DNA of 8,572 nucleotides from an uncultured Flavobacteriales bacterium (lineage in GTDB: Bacteria; Bacteroidota; Bacteroidia; Flavobacteriales; Crocinitomicaceae): NCBI GenBank assembly GCA_946886545.1, contig CAMPIU010000107.1:1-8572 (forward strand). The letters are read 5' to 3'. The first letter of the stretch is position 1. Each line of letters begins with the position of its first letter. The notes under the pieces are model-generated. The model was not told the DNA's origin. It searched no databases and saw nothing but the letters and a program-made list of their open reading frames with translations. The position numbers and the translations under genes are program-made. Shown here one piece after another: positions 1-6,937 of the stretch.

Positions 1-1475
1 GAACTACATCCGCTCGGGGGATTAATTTGGACACTTACCAAAGAATAAGTCGTAGTAGATGCAGGAGAAACAACTAAAGATCCATTTCCTGCTGCATCCA
101 GAATAAGTGTCTGATTTACTCCTCCTGCTTGGTAAGTAATTGTTGCATTTGGAGTTCCTGTAAAATTAATTGTTGCGTTTGAACCACTACAAATGGTTGT
201 GTTTCCTGAAATGCTTGCTGTAGGTGAAGCAACGATCGTGATGACCTGTGTTGTTGTGCACCCTCCGGAATTCATATAAGTTATCGTTGTCATACCGGCT
301 GAAACAGCAGTTACAACTCCTCCATTGGAAATCGTTGCAACCCCGGTATTTGAGGAGGTCCATGGACTTGAAGCGTGAGCGGTTCCTGATCCTGCCAATG
401 TTGTGGTCCCCCCGACACATAAGGTTACCAGCGGAGCATTGATTGTAGGTGTCGGATTCACAACAATAGTAGTTGTAGATGTGCAAGGAGTGCCAGATAC
501 TGTTGCAGTTACCGTATAAGTATAAGTGCCTGCTGCTGCTGGAACAGGAACACCTGAAGGATTTTGCACATTTGACGTATAACCATTCGGCCCGACCCAA
601 TTATATGTTGCTCCGGCAACAGCTGTAGAAGTAAGATTAAATGTTGCCGTCCCCTGACAAACATCCCCGCTGTTCCCTGCAGTTATACTGCAACCGCCAC
701 ATGAGTTAACAGTTATTGTTGCTGTTGCAATCGTGGAAGACGGACACAAAGGATTTCCTCCGGATGAATTAACGGTATAGGTATAAGTTCCCGGAGTTGA
801 AGGTGGCGTTGCAGTAACTGTTGTTCCGGTAGTTCCGCTTAAATTGGGAGAAGCATTCCATGTATATGTTCCGTTTCCACCACTGGCAGTTAGCGTGACA
901 GATTGTCCGGAGCAGATCGTTGATGTTGCCGGCGTAACATCTACAGGAATAGAAACACCTGAATTAGCTGCAAAAGTGTAATCACAAATATCACCTGCAA
1001 ACCCATCAATCATAATATAATAGGTATTCCCGGGTGTTAATCCGGATGCAGACACATTTTGAGAAGATGCAGATGGAGCTAATTCATCACAATAGTAAGA
1101 TGTAACTGTTCCCGAACAATTATTCGCGGAAAAGATCATAATTTGAATTCCATCACCATAAGTAGAATTGTAAACCCATACATCAAATGAAATTGAAGAT
1201 GACGATGCTACAAATGTCAAAAAGGAATTATTCTCAATCGAACCACAGAATTCACCGGACAAACCGCAATCTCCCAAGCCCAGGAAACCACAAGACTGGC
1301 TCCAGGAATTTGCCGTATAAGAAGCTGAAGTATTCCCACAGTATCCGTTCAATTCACAAATCGGAGTAGCCTGAGCACATGTATTTCCAGCTGCAGGGTT
1401 TGATCCGCAGGGTGGTTGTCCGAAGCTTGATAGACTGATCAAAACAAAGACAAAAAGATGGATCAGCTTTTTCAT
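1..1475 (-). CDS. Large secreted Cys-rich protein with tandem Ig-like repeats, probable surface adhesin (3' end outside window)
   Basis: The reading frame is open without a stop from the ATG at 1475 to the window edge: 491 complete codons plus two bases. Residues 1-19 form a signal peptide (MKK, hydrophobic core, SFG before Q20). Residues about 21-175 form a Cys-rich N-terminal domain with the motifs NGYCGNTS (43-50), FCGSIENNSF (76-85) and YYIMIDGFAGD (152-162). I recognise this arrangement from Bacteroidota secreted proteins, where it precedes Ig/PKD repeats. Then come four Ig-like repeats, each opening with an xCxG motif (Cys188, 273, 353, 429; spacing 85, 80 and 76). The first two end in GTYTYTV. 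The third resembles a bacterial Ig-like (Big_2) repeat (SSNTGVATISNGGVVTA). Most such proteins are T9SS cargo on the cell surface or released. The sorting domain would be at the missing C-terminus, so that is inference. Its ATG lies inside the stop of the small gene upstream (ATGA), which implies cotranscription and coupled translation. The ligand is unknown. Confidence 0.88.
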   Translation of the reverse strand, partial: MKKLIHLFVFVLISLSSFGQPPCGSNPAAGNTCAQATPICELNGYCGNTSASYTANSWSQSCGFLGLGDCGLSGEFCGSIENNSFLTFVASSSSISFDVWVYNSTYGDGIQIMIFSANNCSGTVTSYYCDELAPSASSQNVSASGLTPGNTYYIMIDGFAGDICDYTFAANSGVSIPVDVTPATSTICSGQSVTLTASGGNGTYTWNASPNLSGTTGTTVTATPPSTPGTYTYTVNSSGGNPLCPSSTIATATITVNSCGGCSITAGNSGDVCQGTATFNLTSTAVAGATYNWVGPNGYTSNVQNPSGVPVPAAAGTYTYTVTATVSGTPCTSTTTIVVNPTPTINAPLVTLCVGGTTTLAGSGTAHASSPWTSSNTGVATISNGGVVTAVSAGMTTITYMNSGGCTTTQVITIVASPTASISGNTTICSGSNATINFTGTPNATITYQAGGVNQTLILDAAGNGSLVVSPASTTTYSLVSVQINPPSGCS

Positions 1476-1750
1476 TTGACAGCTTTTAGGCGTTCTTCGA
1501 TATAGATCAAGATTTGCTTATTTTGATAAGAAGGTTGTGTCCTATTCTTATAAATGAACGACTCACGCCATTTTTTCAGATCAAAATAAGTAAGCGAATC
1601 AATATGCTGATAAAGCTTTTGAAGGGAATCTGATGATATTGAATCAGTGGTTAACTGATAATCAGATTGTGAGCATGCATCATCTGTATGTGCATACACA
1701 GTAGTTGCACCAATAACCGAAGCTATTGCTGCTAGTAGTAGTAATCTCAT
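1472..1750 (-). CDS. Small secreted protein of unknown function, coupled to the Ig-repeat protein
   Basis: This encodes 92 residues. The first 20 (MRLLLLAAIASVIGATTVYA) read as a signal peptidase I signal with a VYA cleavage site, leaving a mature protein of about 72 residues. The mature part is polar and charged, has one Cys (Cys26), and a Ser/Asp/Gln/Leu-rich middle likely to be helical, followed by a basic and aromatic C-terminal half. I do not recognise a family. The stop codon TGA (1474-1472) overlaps the ATG of the next gene in the four-base form ATGA, which is typical of translational coupling. This and the signal peptide are the main evidence that the gene is real. No Shine-Dalgarno sequence precedes the start, as is normal in Bacteroidota. 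It could be a periplasmic or surface partner of the adhesin, but nothing in the sequence proves that. Confidence 0.72.
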   Translation of the reverse strand: MRLLLLAAIASVIGATTVYAHTDDACSQSDYQLTTDSISSDSLQKLYQHIDSLTYFDLKKWRESFIYKNRTQPSYQNKQILIYIEERLKAVK

Positions 1751-1832
1751 AGTGTTGAATTATTTACAAATTCTAGTAGTAGGACGAAATTACAATAAAG
1801 TAGTTGCTTTATCTTATTGAAATACTAATGAT

Positions 1833-1850
1833 TAACCAAATAATAACCAA
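1833..1850. repeat. Two TAACCAA direct repeats 11 bp apart in the 140-bp gap between the hydrolase and the small secreted gene
   Basis: TAACCAA occurs at 1833-1839 and again at 1844-1850, an 11-bp period close to one helical turn. The pair sits within a weak inverted repeat, ATTAAC (1831-1836) and GTTAAT (1853-1858). It lies 80-120 bp upstream of the small secreted gene, so it could be a regulator site for that gene and the adhesin. The rest of 1751-1890 is AT-rich, with no clear terminator for the hydrolase and no convincing promoter. Chance is a real possibility for motifs this short. Confidence 0.25.
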
Positions 1851-1890
1851 CCGTTAATTATTGAACATTGCTCCAGATTATTATTCCCTT

Positions 1891-2919
1891 TCACTGCCCT
1901 AAAAAATTCAGGATGAGTGTGTTCACTGTATCAGGCTGATCAAAACTCATAAAGTGTCCTGCATTTTGAATGGTTCCGGTTTGAATGTCCGGAATCCATT
2001 TCTCCGCTTTATTCAGACACCGTTGATTATTTATAATGTCCTTATCCCCGATCAATACTAAAACCGGCATTTTTAGAGACTCCACAGATTTTCTGGAATA
2101 GGGAGTCATCTCAAAAATATGCGGTGAAATATTTTCCTTTGCTGTACCCAATAAATATTGATTCAGGTATACTTCACTTATATTTGTACTTCTCACAGAT
2201 AGTCCCGATAATATATTACCCAAATTCTTTTTATTGGGAGAAATGCTGTAAGTTACATTACTCAATATGGCCGAACTGGGTGGAATCCAGGTAAAAGTTT
2301 GGGCAGGACTCAACAATACGAGCTTCTTTATTTTTTCAGGTTTATTTAAAGTGATTGCCATTGCAAGCCATCCACCCCGGGAATACCCGAGTAAGTAAAA
2401 TGAATTTAACCCGAGTTTCGAAAATATTTCATCATACCAACCTGTAATTTGCGCTTTATTCAAACGCCACTTATTGCAAGTAGATTTTCCCGGCTCCAAT
2501 AAAAAATCAATTGCATAGACACGATAATTTTTAGCCAAGGATTTCATATTTGGATACCACATAGTAGAACTGGCGTTCATTCCATGAAGTAAAACCAAGG
2601 GAGGATTCTCCGATTTTCCACAGACCAAAATGTGTGCATTACCAAATTGGGTTTGGATATCCTTTTCCCTGACCGGTGTTTCAAATAATGAAAGGGTTTT
2701 GTTATAAGCATTTATATATTCACTCAATGAATCATTATAATTAAACTCATAATTTTCAGGTGAATCAGTTGATGTATTCTCCTCGTCAGAAATGTTCCTT
2801 TTGACTGATTTTCCGGTGGTTTCCGACTTTTCATTTCCTTTTTTACTGTTGTTCGAGCAAAAAGAGAGAAGTGGTATCAATAAAATCAACGTGCTAACAA
2901 ATCCTAAAGTACGCATCAT
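1891..2919 (-). CDS. Exported alpha/beta-hydrolase fold protein (esterase/lipase-like), possible lipoprotein
   Basis: This encodes 342 residues. The N-terminus has a hydrophobic signal (residues 5-20) ending in LLSFC, so Cys21 could be lipidated. However, Phe at -1 is atypical for a lipobox, and simple export or anchoring is also possible. A hydrophilic linker rich in Ser, Asn, Lys and Glu follows (22-60). The hydrolase domain spans about 85-342. It shows the oxyanion-hole motif LVLLHG (108-113), the nucleophile elbow GYSRGG (178-183) with Ser180, the acid loop GDKD (291-294, Asp294 the likely acid), and the catalytic His322 in AGHF. A complete Ser-Asp-His triad suggests an active enzyme. Residues about 205-280 would form the cap that sets specificity. 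The substrate cannot be told from the sequence. Two ATGs (2919, 2916) are possible starts, and the first is used here. The gene is divergent from the methyltransferase, with only a short gap between them. Confidence 0.88.
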   Translation of the reverse strand: MMRTLGFVSTLILLIPLLSFCSNNSKKGNEKSETTGKSVKRNISDEENTSTDSPENYEFNYNDSLSEYINAYNKTLSLFETPVREKDIQTQFGNAHILVCGKSENPPLVLLHGMNASSTMWYPNMKSLAKNYRVYAIDFLLEPGKSTCNKWRLNKAQITGWYDEIFSKLGLNSFYLLGYSRGGWLAMAITLNKPEKIKKLVLLSPAQTFTWIPPSSAILSNVTYSISPNKKNLGNILSGLSVRSTNISEVYLNQYLLGTAKENISPHIFEMTPYSRKSVESLKMPVLVLIGDKDIINNQRCLNKAEKWIPDIQTGTIQNAGHFMSFDQPDTVNTLILNFLGQ

Positions 2920-2956
2920 AGAAGCAAATATTTTATCTAATTTACCTGAAAAAATT

Positions 2957-3589
2957 GTGAACTCAAGAAATAATCAAAAAGCTGTCGATTTATTCAATAA
3001 AATGGCTGACTCTTACCAGCAACGCTTCTTTTCAGTAGAGATGTACAGTGAATCACTTCTCCTGTTTCTAGCTCATTTGAAAGAAAACGCGTCTGTTTTG
3101 GATGTTGCATGTGGTCCGGGAAACATCAGTCATTTTCTATTGAAACGACGACCCGATTTAAAACTTCTGGGAATTGACCTGGCTCCAAACATGATTCAAT
3201 TAGCACGCATAAATAATCCAAGTGCGAATTTTCTGGTTCATGATGCTTTGGAAATCGATAAACTGGACTCAAATTTTGATGCTATTATCATTGGCTTTTT
3301 ATTCCCATACCTTTCGATGGATCAGGTTCAGGTGTTTCTTCAAAAAGTATATCAGAAGTTACCCGAAAACGGTACCGTTTACCTAAGTACAATGGAAGAT
3401 CTCTATGAAAATTCTCGCTTAAAGGCTTCGAGCACGGGGGAGCAATTAATGATGCATTATTACGAATCTGCATTTTTGATCGGGGTGCTGGAACAAATTG
3501 GTTTCCAAATCCTTTCAAAACATATTCAGCCCTACCCCTTGTCTGAAACAGAAACAGATACGGACCTAATCCTGATTGCCAAGAAGTAA
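2957..3589 (+). CDS. Class I SAM-dependent methyltransferase
   Basis: This encodes 210 residues from the GTG at 2957. Motif I is VLDVACGPGNI (47-57), the SAM-binding glycine-rich loop. The acidic residue that holds the ribose is Asp74 in LGIDLAP. Asp96 in VHDALEI fits the adenine-binding position, and FPYLS (116-120) fits motif IV. No signal peptide is seen, so it is a soluble cytoplasmic enzyme. The methyl acceptor is unknown. The frame stays open upstream to an ATG at 2792, but that would lie inside the divergent hydrolase gene. An ATG at 3002 would delete KAVDLFNKMADSYQQRF, which is typical of the start of this family as I remember it. GTG 2957 keeps that segment and begins eight residues before it. 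It is therefore the best start, though not proven. No ribosome binding site is visible for any choice. Confidence 0.85.
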   Translation: MNSRNNQKAVDLFNKMADSYQQRFFSVEMYSESLLLFLAHLKENASVLDVACGPGNISHFLLKRRPDLKLLGIDLAPNMIQLARINNPSANFLVHDALEIDKLDSNFDAIIIGFLFPYLSMDQVQVFLQKVYQKLPENGTVYLSTMEDLYENSRLKASSTGEQLMMHYYESAFLIGVLEQIGFQILSKHIQPYPLSETETDTDLILIAKK

Positions 3590-3593
3590 TTAA

Positions 3594-3637
3594 ATAAAAA
3601 AACACTGAGCCAGCCCTAAATACTGACTGACTCAATG
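3594..3637 (-). terminator. Rho-independent terminator of lysA
   Basis: Read on the minus strand, CATTGAGTCAG (3637-3627) pairs with CTGGCTCAGTG (3613-3603). The stem is 11 bp with two G-U wobbles and a 13-base loop, followed by seven Ts (3602-3596). It lies 23 bases past the lysA stop. On the plus strand the two wobbles become A-C mismatches and no T run follows, so it should act mainly on lysA and not on the convergent methyltransferase. Confidence 0.82.
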
Positions 3638-3659
3638 AAGGTTAACGAAAAGCTTACGC

Positions 3660-4892
3660 TTAACTATTTTGGATAACATAAGAAGAACTTTTTGACAAGT
3701 CAATTTCATTTCGAACGACATCTTCCAGTGTTTCTCTTTGCCGGATCAACTGGGGGATTCCATTCTTAATGTAGACTTCAGCCGGTCTTAAACGGGAATT
3801 ATATTGATTACTCATACTGAAACCATAGGCTCCGGCATTATAAATCCCCAAAACATCCCCGACTTTTGCTTCTGAGATAGGACGATCATAACCAAAGGTA
3901 TCTGTTTCACAGATATAACCAACTACAGAATACAATTTTTTATGTCCTTTGGGATTTGAAATATTTTCAATCCTATGATATGCATTGTAAAACATCGGAC
4001 GAATGAGGTGATTTTGACCGCTATTTACTCCAAGAAAAACAGTTGAGGTAGTTTGCTTCACTACATTTACCGAAACCAGAAGCACGCCACTTTCACTCAC
4101 CAGGAACTTTCCGGGTTCAAACCACAATTCAAGTTCTCTTCCGTATTCTTTACAGAAATTTTGGAAGGATTCTCCGATTTTAGTTCCGATTTCTTCAATT
4201 GGTGTCACAAAATCCCCTTCATTATACGCGACTTTGAAACCCGAACCAAAGTCCATAAATTGCAATTCAGGAAAATAACCGGCAGCCTGGTATAATAAAT
4301 CAGCGCCCTGTAAAAACACATCTGCATCGACAATATCGCTCCCCGTGTGCATGTGCAAACCAACAATATGCAGCTTGTAATGCTCCACGATCCGTTGGAT
4401 ATGTCTTAACTGATGAATGGAAATCCCGAATTTGGAATCAATATGCCCCACAGAAATATTTGCGTGGCCACCTGCCATAATATGTGGATTTATCCGGATG
4501 CAAACCGGAACACTAGCACCATAAACTATCCCGAAATGTTCCAGTACACTCAAATTATCAATATTAATCATTACACCTAGAGCAACCGCCTCTTCTATTT
4601 CCGAAAAAGCTACTCCATTCGGTGTATACATAATCTCATCTGCTTCAAATCCAGCTCTTAGCCCCAACAGTACTTCCTCAATCGAAACAGCATCCAGTCC
4701 GGCTCCTTCTTCCTTAAGCGTTTTTAATACGTTGATATTACTTAATGCTTTCATTGCATAATGTAATTTCACTTCCTGCGATCCAAAGGCATTTTTCAAA
4801 CGATTGTATTGCGAAATAATTTTTGCTTCGTCATACACGTAAACCGGAGTTCCAAATTCGTTGGCTACAGATTCTAAGAGTTTTGAGTTCAT
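3660..4892 (-). CDS. lysA: Diaminopimelate decarboxylase
   Basis: This encodes 410 residues, a normal length for the family. The enzyme converts meso-diaminopimelate to L-lysine and CO2 with pyridoxal phosphate (PLP), the last step of lysine synthesis, in the cytoplasm. It is a fold type III PLP enzyme. The N-terminal TIM-barrel carries the PLP lysine Lys48 in HYAMKALSN. The HMHTGSD (180-186), FGSGF (215-219) and FEPGKFLVSE (258-267) motifs fit the cofactor phosphate and substrate sites. The C-terminal beta domain has CETDTF (328-333), with the Cys that completes the active site of the partner subunit in the dimer. It also has NAGAYGFSMSNQYNSRLRPAEV (352-372), typical of this family. No key residue is missing. 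The start is well supported by a promoter about 20 bases upstream. It appears to be a single-gene unit with its own terminator, divergent from the DUF4139 gene. Confidence 0.97.
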   Translation of the reverse strand: MNSKLLESVANEFGTPVYVYDEAKIISQYNRLKNAFGSQEVKLHYAMKALSNINVLKTLKEEGAGLDAVSIEEVLLGLRAGFEADEIMYTPNGVAFSEIEEAVALGVMINIDNLSVLEHFGIVYGASVPVCIRINPHIMAGGHANISVGHIDSKFGISIHQLRHIQRIVEHYKLHIVGLHMHTGSDIVDADVFLQGADLLYQAAGYFPELQFMDFGSGFKVAYNEGDFVTPIEEIGTKIGESFQNFCKEYGRELELWFEPGKFLVSESGVLLVSVNVVKQTTSTVFLGVNSGQNHLIRPMFYNAYHRIENISNPKGHKKLYSVVGYICETDTFGYDRPISEAKVGDVLGIYNAGAYGFSMSNQYNSRLRPAEVYIKNGIPQLIRQRETLEDVVRNEIDLSKSSSYVIQNS

Positions 4893-4914
4893 TTTATTCT
4901 TACTTTTCAGAGCA

Positions 4915-4945
4915 CAAAATTATAAACAAATATTTATTTCACAAA
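4915..4945 (-). promoter_or_regulatory. Bacteroidota-type promoter of lysA
   Basis: On the minus strand, TTTG (4945-4942) is followed after exactly 19 bases by TAATTTTG (4922-4915). This matches the known Bacteroidota primary sigma consensus, TTTG at -33 and TAnnTTTG at -7. Transcription would start near 4908, giving a leader of roughly 15-20 bases before the lysA ATG. The rest of the 144-bp divergent region (4893-5036) holds no equally good promoter for the plus-strand gene. Confidence 0.75.
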
Positions 4946-5036
4946 GTTTTTGTTTTAACACAATATGTTTAAAATAAAACAATGTGGTTTTGAACGAATG
5001 TGCCGTCAATTTGTATTCATGCTAAAACCAAATTCT

Positions 5037-6764
5037 ATGAAAAAACACTTTTTAAACCTTCTATTGATTCTTTTTCCGATCATATCTTTTGCTCAGAATA
5101 TGAATGAACAGGTTCTGAAAACGGAAATAAAACGGGTTAAACTCTTCCTCACTGCCGGAGAAATGACTCATGAAACCCCTGTTAAACTGACAAAAGGGCG
5201 AAACAAGATTATCTTTTCAGGGATATCGGCATTTGCAGATCCCCGAACCATACAATTCAGCGGGTCCGGAACCTTTCGCCTGGTATCGATTACAACTGAA
5301 ATGGACTTTTTAGCTGCCGAACAATGGAATCCAAGGATTAAGGTCCTGGCTGATTCACTGGAACAATTAAAAGATCGACATCAGTTGAACGTTGACCTGT
5401 TAAGCTCTTATCAGGCTGAACTCGGGATTCTGAATACAAATAAGGATTTAAAAGGTCAGAATACTTTGACAATTGATCAAATAAAAGCTGCAGGAGAATA
5501 TTATCGCACCCGTACATTTGAGATCAACAAAACGGTCACCAAAATCAGAAAAGAACAAGAAGTTTTATCCGCTAGAATAAACGATACACGTTTCAAGCTA
5601 ACAGAATTGAATTATACTGAAAATCAACGCAGCAACCAGGTTATCGTGTTGATCGATGTCGATAACAACACGGACATTTCAGGAGTTTTGAAGTACCTTG
5701 TTTCGGATTGCGGTTGGGCTGCAACTTATGATTTATCTGCTACCGACCTAAACCAGCCTATCAATTTGAAATACAAAGCCCAGGTTTACAACAATACCGG
5801 AAACGAATGGAAGAACGTCGCACTGACACTGAGTACTTCGGATCCGCTATTGAGTGCAGCATCACCGGTTTTGAATCCCTTTTATTTGAGATATGGTGAA
5901 CAGGCCGATTACAGTAAAAAATCCTATGTTCAGCCAATCCAGCAAAAGACAGAATTCCGTAACGAAGTCATGAATGAAATCAACATGGCAAATCAACGTG
6001 CTTACGATAATTATGTTTTGGACCAGAAAGTAAGTGAAAACGGAGACTTTCAGTCAGACAGATCCGGAGCGAAAAATGAAGGAAAAAAGGTAAGCACTGT
6101 TGCCATGAAACAAATTGAGATTTCAGATCTGAACGTAGATTTCCCAATCGCTCACCCATTCTCTTGTCCTACAGACGCGAAACCTTATATCGTAGAGATC
6201 AAAGAGATCAATATGCCTGCAACTTTCACTCATGTTTCCATTCCGAAACTCGATCAGGGTTCTTTCTTACTCGCAAATATTGTCGGGTGGCAGGACCTGG
6301 ATTTAATCCCGGGCCCAACTAACGTATATTTTGCAGGAAACTATGTTGGAGTAAGCGAAATCAACACAAATAACGTAGATGATACACTAAGCCTTTCATT
6401 TGGCCGCGATTCCAAGATTCAGGTATTGCGCAAACTGAAATCAGAAATGAGTACCAAGAAAATTTCAGGAAGCACGAAAAAAGACACCTATTATTATGAC
6501 ATCCAACTTCGAAATAACAGAACAGTTCCGGTTAAAATTAACGTGTTCGACCAGATTCCATTGTCACGAGACAGCGAAATCACCGTTACTGTTGAAACTG
6601 TAGGAACCGGTAAAAAAAATGATCTAACCGGAGAGGTTTCTTACATGGTAACTATCCAACCGGGTGAAACTGTTAACTTGGAACTCGGTTATTCTGTCAA
6701 ATATCCGAAAAATTCAAAGGTCGTTACACGAACTTTCAAAACAATAAGCAGCCCAAGTTTCTAA
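5037..6764 (+). CDS. Exported DUF4140/DUF4139 family protein (mucoidy inhibitor A-like)
   Basis: This encodes 575 residues from the ATG at 5037. That start is chosen because it begins a clean signal peptide (MKKHFLNLLLILFPIISFAQ). The frame runs 24 codons further upstream to 4965, but those residues are polar and would bury the signal. Residues about 25-95 fit the DUF4140 N-terminal domain (VKLFLTAGEMTHE; KGRNKIIFSGI). Residues about 100-195 look like a coiled coil. Residues about 225-575 fit DUF4139, starting with GWAATYDLSATDL and LKYKAQVYNNTGNEWKNV (244-261) and continuing through YFAGNYVG (431-438). A low-complexity polar stretch (285-365) separates the two halves of DUF4139. The family is widespread but has no established biochemical function; the name comes from a mucoidy phenotype in a distant relative. 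The protein is probably periplasmic or surface-exposed. It stands alone, with its own terminator. Confidence 0.87.
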   Translation: MKKHFLNLLLILFPIISFAQNMNEQVLKTEIKRVKLFLTAGEMTHETPVKLTKGRNKIIFSGISAFADPRTIQFSGSGTFRLVSITTEMDFLAAEQWNPRIKVLADSLEQLKDRHQLNVDLLSSYQAELGILNTNKDLKGQNTLTIDQIKAAGEYYRTRTFEINKTVTKIRKEQEVLSARINDTRFKLTELNYTENQRSNQVIVLIDVDNNTDISGVLKYLVSDCGWAATYDLSATDLNQPINLKYKAQVYNNTGNEWKNVALTLSTSDPLLSAASPVLNPFYLRYGEQADYSKKSYVQPIQQKTEFRNEVMNEINMANQRAYDNYVLDQKVSENGDFQSDRSGAKNEGKKVSTVAMKQIEISDLNVDFPIAHPFSCPTDAKPYIVEIKEINMPATFTHVSIPKLDQGSFLLANIVGWQDLDLIPGPTNVYFAGNYVGVSEINTNNVDDTLSLSFGRDSKIQVLRKLKSEMSTKKISGSTKKDTYYYDIQLRNNRTVPVKINVFDQIPLSRDSEITVTVETVGTGKKNDLTGEVSYMVTIQPGETVNLELGYSVKYPKNSKVVTRTFKTISSPSF

Positions 6765-6787
6765 CTCGAAGCTAAAAACTAAAACAG

Positions 6788-6822
6788 AAAGCTCTGACAA
6801 CAAATGTCAGGGCTTTTCTTTT
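6788..6822 (+). terminator. Rho-independent terminator of the DUF4139 gene
   Basis: AAAGCTCTGACA (6788-6799) pairs with TGTCAGGGCTTT (6805-6816) around a five-base loop, ACAAA. The stem is 12 bp with one G-U wobble. The T-rich tail TTTTCTTTT runs to 6822. It starts 24 bases after the stop codon. Confidence 0.87.
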
Positions 6823-6859
6823 GCTCAGTTGCGAAATATTCGATCAGGATTACCAAATG

Positions 6860-6871
6860 CTAAATATTTAG
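6860..6871. promoter_or_regulatory. Perfect 12-bp palindrome upstream of the lectin gene
   Basis: CTAAATATTTAG is its own reverse complement, and one more base pair forms beyond a G-T mismatch (6858/6873). It lies about 65 bases upstream of the start codon and could be an operator for a dimeric regulator. The local sequence is very AT-rich, so chance cannot be excluded. Confidence 0.28.
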
Positions 6872-6915
6872 TAAATAAATTGTTAAAAAATTAGGAACTA
6901 ACTATATCGTTTTAG

Positions 6916-6923
6916 TATGTTTG
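6916..6923 (+). promoter_or_regulatory. Possible -7 promoter element of the lectin gene
   Basis: TATGTTTG is an exact match to TAnnTTTG. A weak partner, TTAG (6891-6894), lies 21 bases upstream, one base off TTTG and at slightly long spacing. Transcription would begin near 6930, just before the ATG at 6938. If real, the ATG at 6917 lies inside the promoter and cannot be the start codon. Confidence 0.4.
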
Positions 6924-6937
6924 CTCAAACTATTATT

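Noticed and set aside
187..600. A 137-codon open frame on the minus strand and others in 248-442 and 1187-1369
   Set aside because: They lie in other frames of the Ig-repeat gene. Their translations are rich in Cys, Arg and Asn with no domain pattern, while the main frame gives clear motifs over its whole length.
1785..1792. TAATTTCG on the minus strand as a -7 promoter element for the small secreted gene
   Set aside because: It differs by one base from the consensus, and no TTTG or TTG lies at suitable spacing upstream.
2792..2956. Upstream extension of the methyltransferase to an ATG at 2792
   Set aside because: It would overlap the N-terminal coding region of the divergent hydrolase by 128 bases, and the extra 55 residues resemble no methyltransferase N-terminus.
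3288..3635. A 115-codon minus-strand frame over the methyltransferase 3' end
   Set aside because: It covers the lysA terminator and is antisense to clear methyltransferase coding sequence, with no recognisable motif.
4985..5013. TGGTTTTG (4985-4992) and TCAATTTG (5006-5013) as -7 elements for the DUF4139 gene
   Set aside because: Each has one mismatch at a key position and no matching -33 element at 17-23 bases.
4965..5036. Start of the DUF4139 gene at ATG 4965
   Set aside because: It adds 24 polar residues before a textbook signal peptide that begins at 5037.
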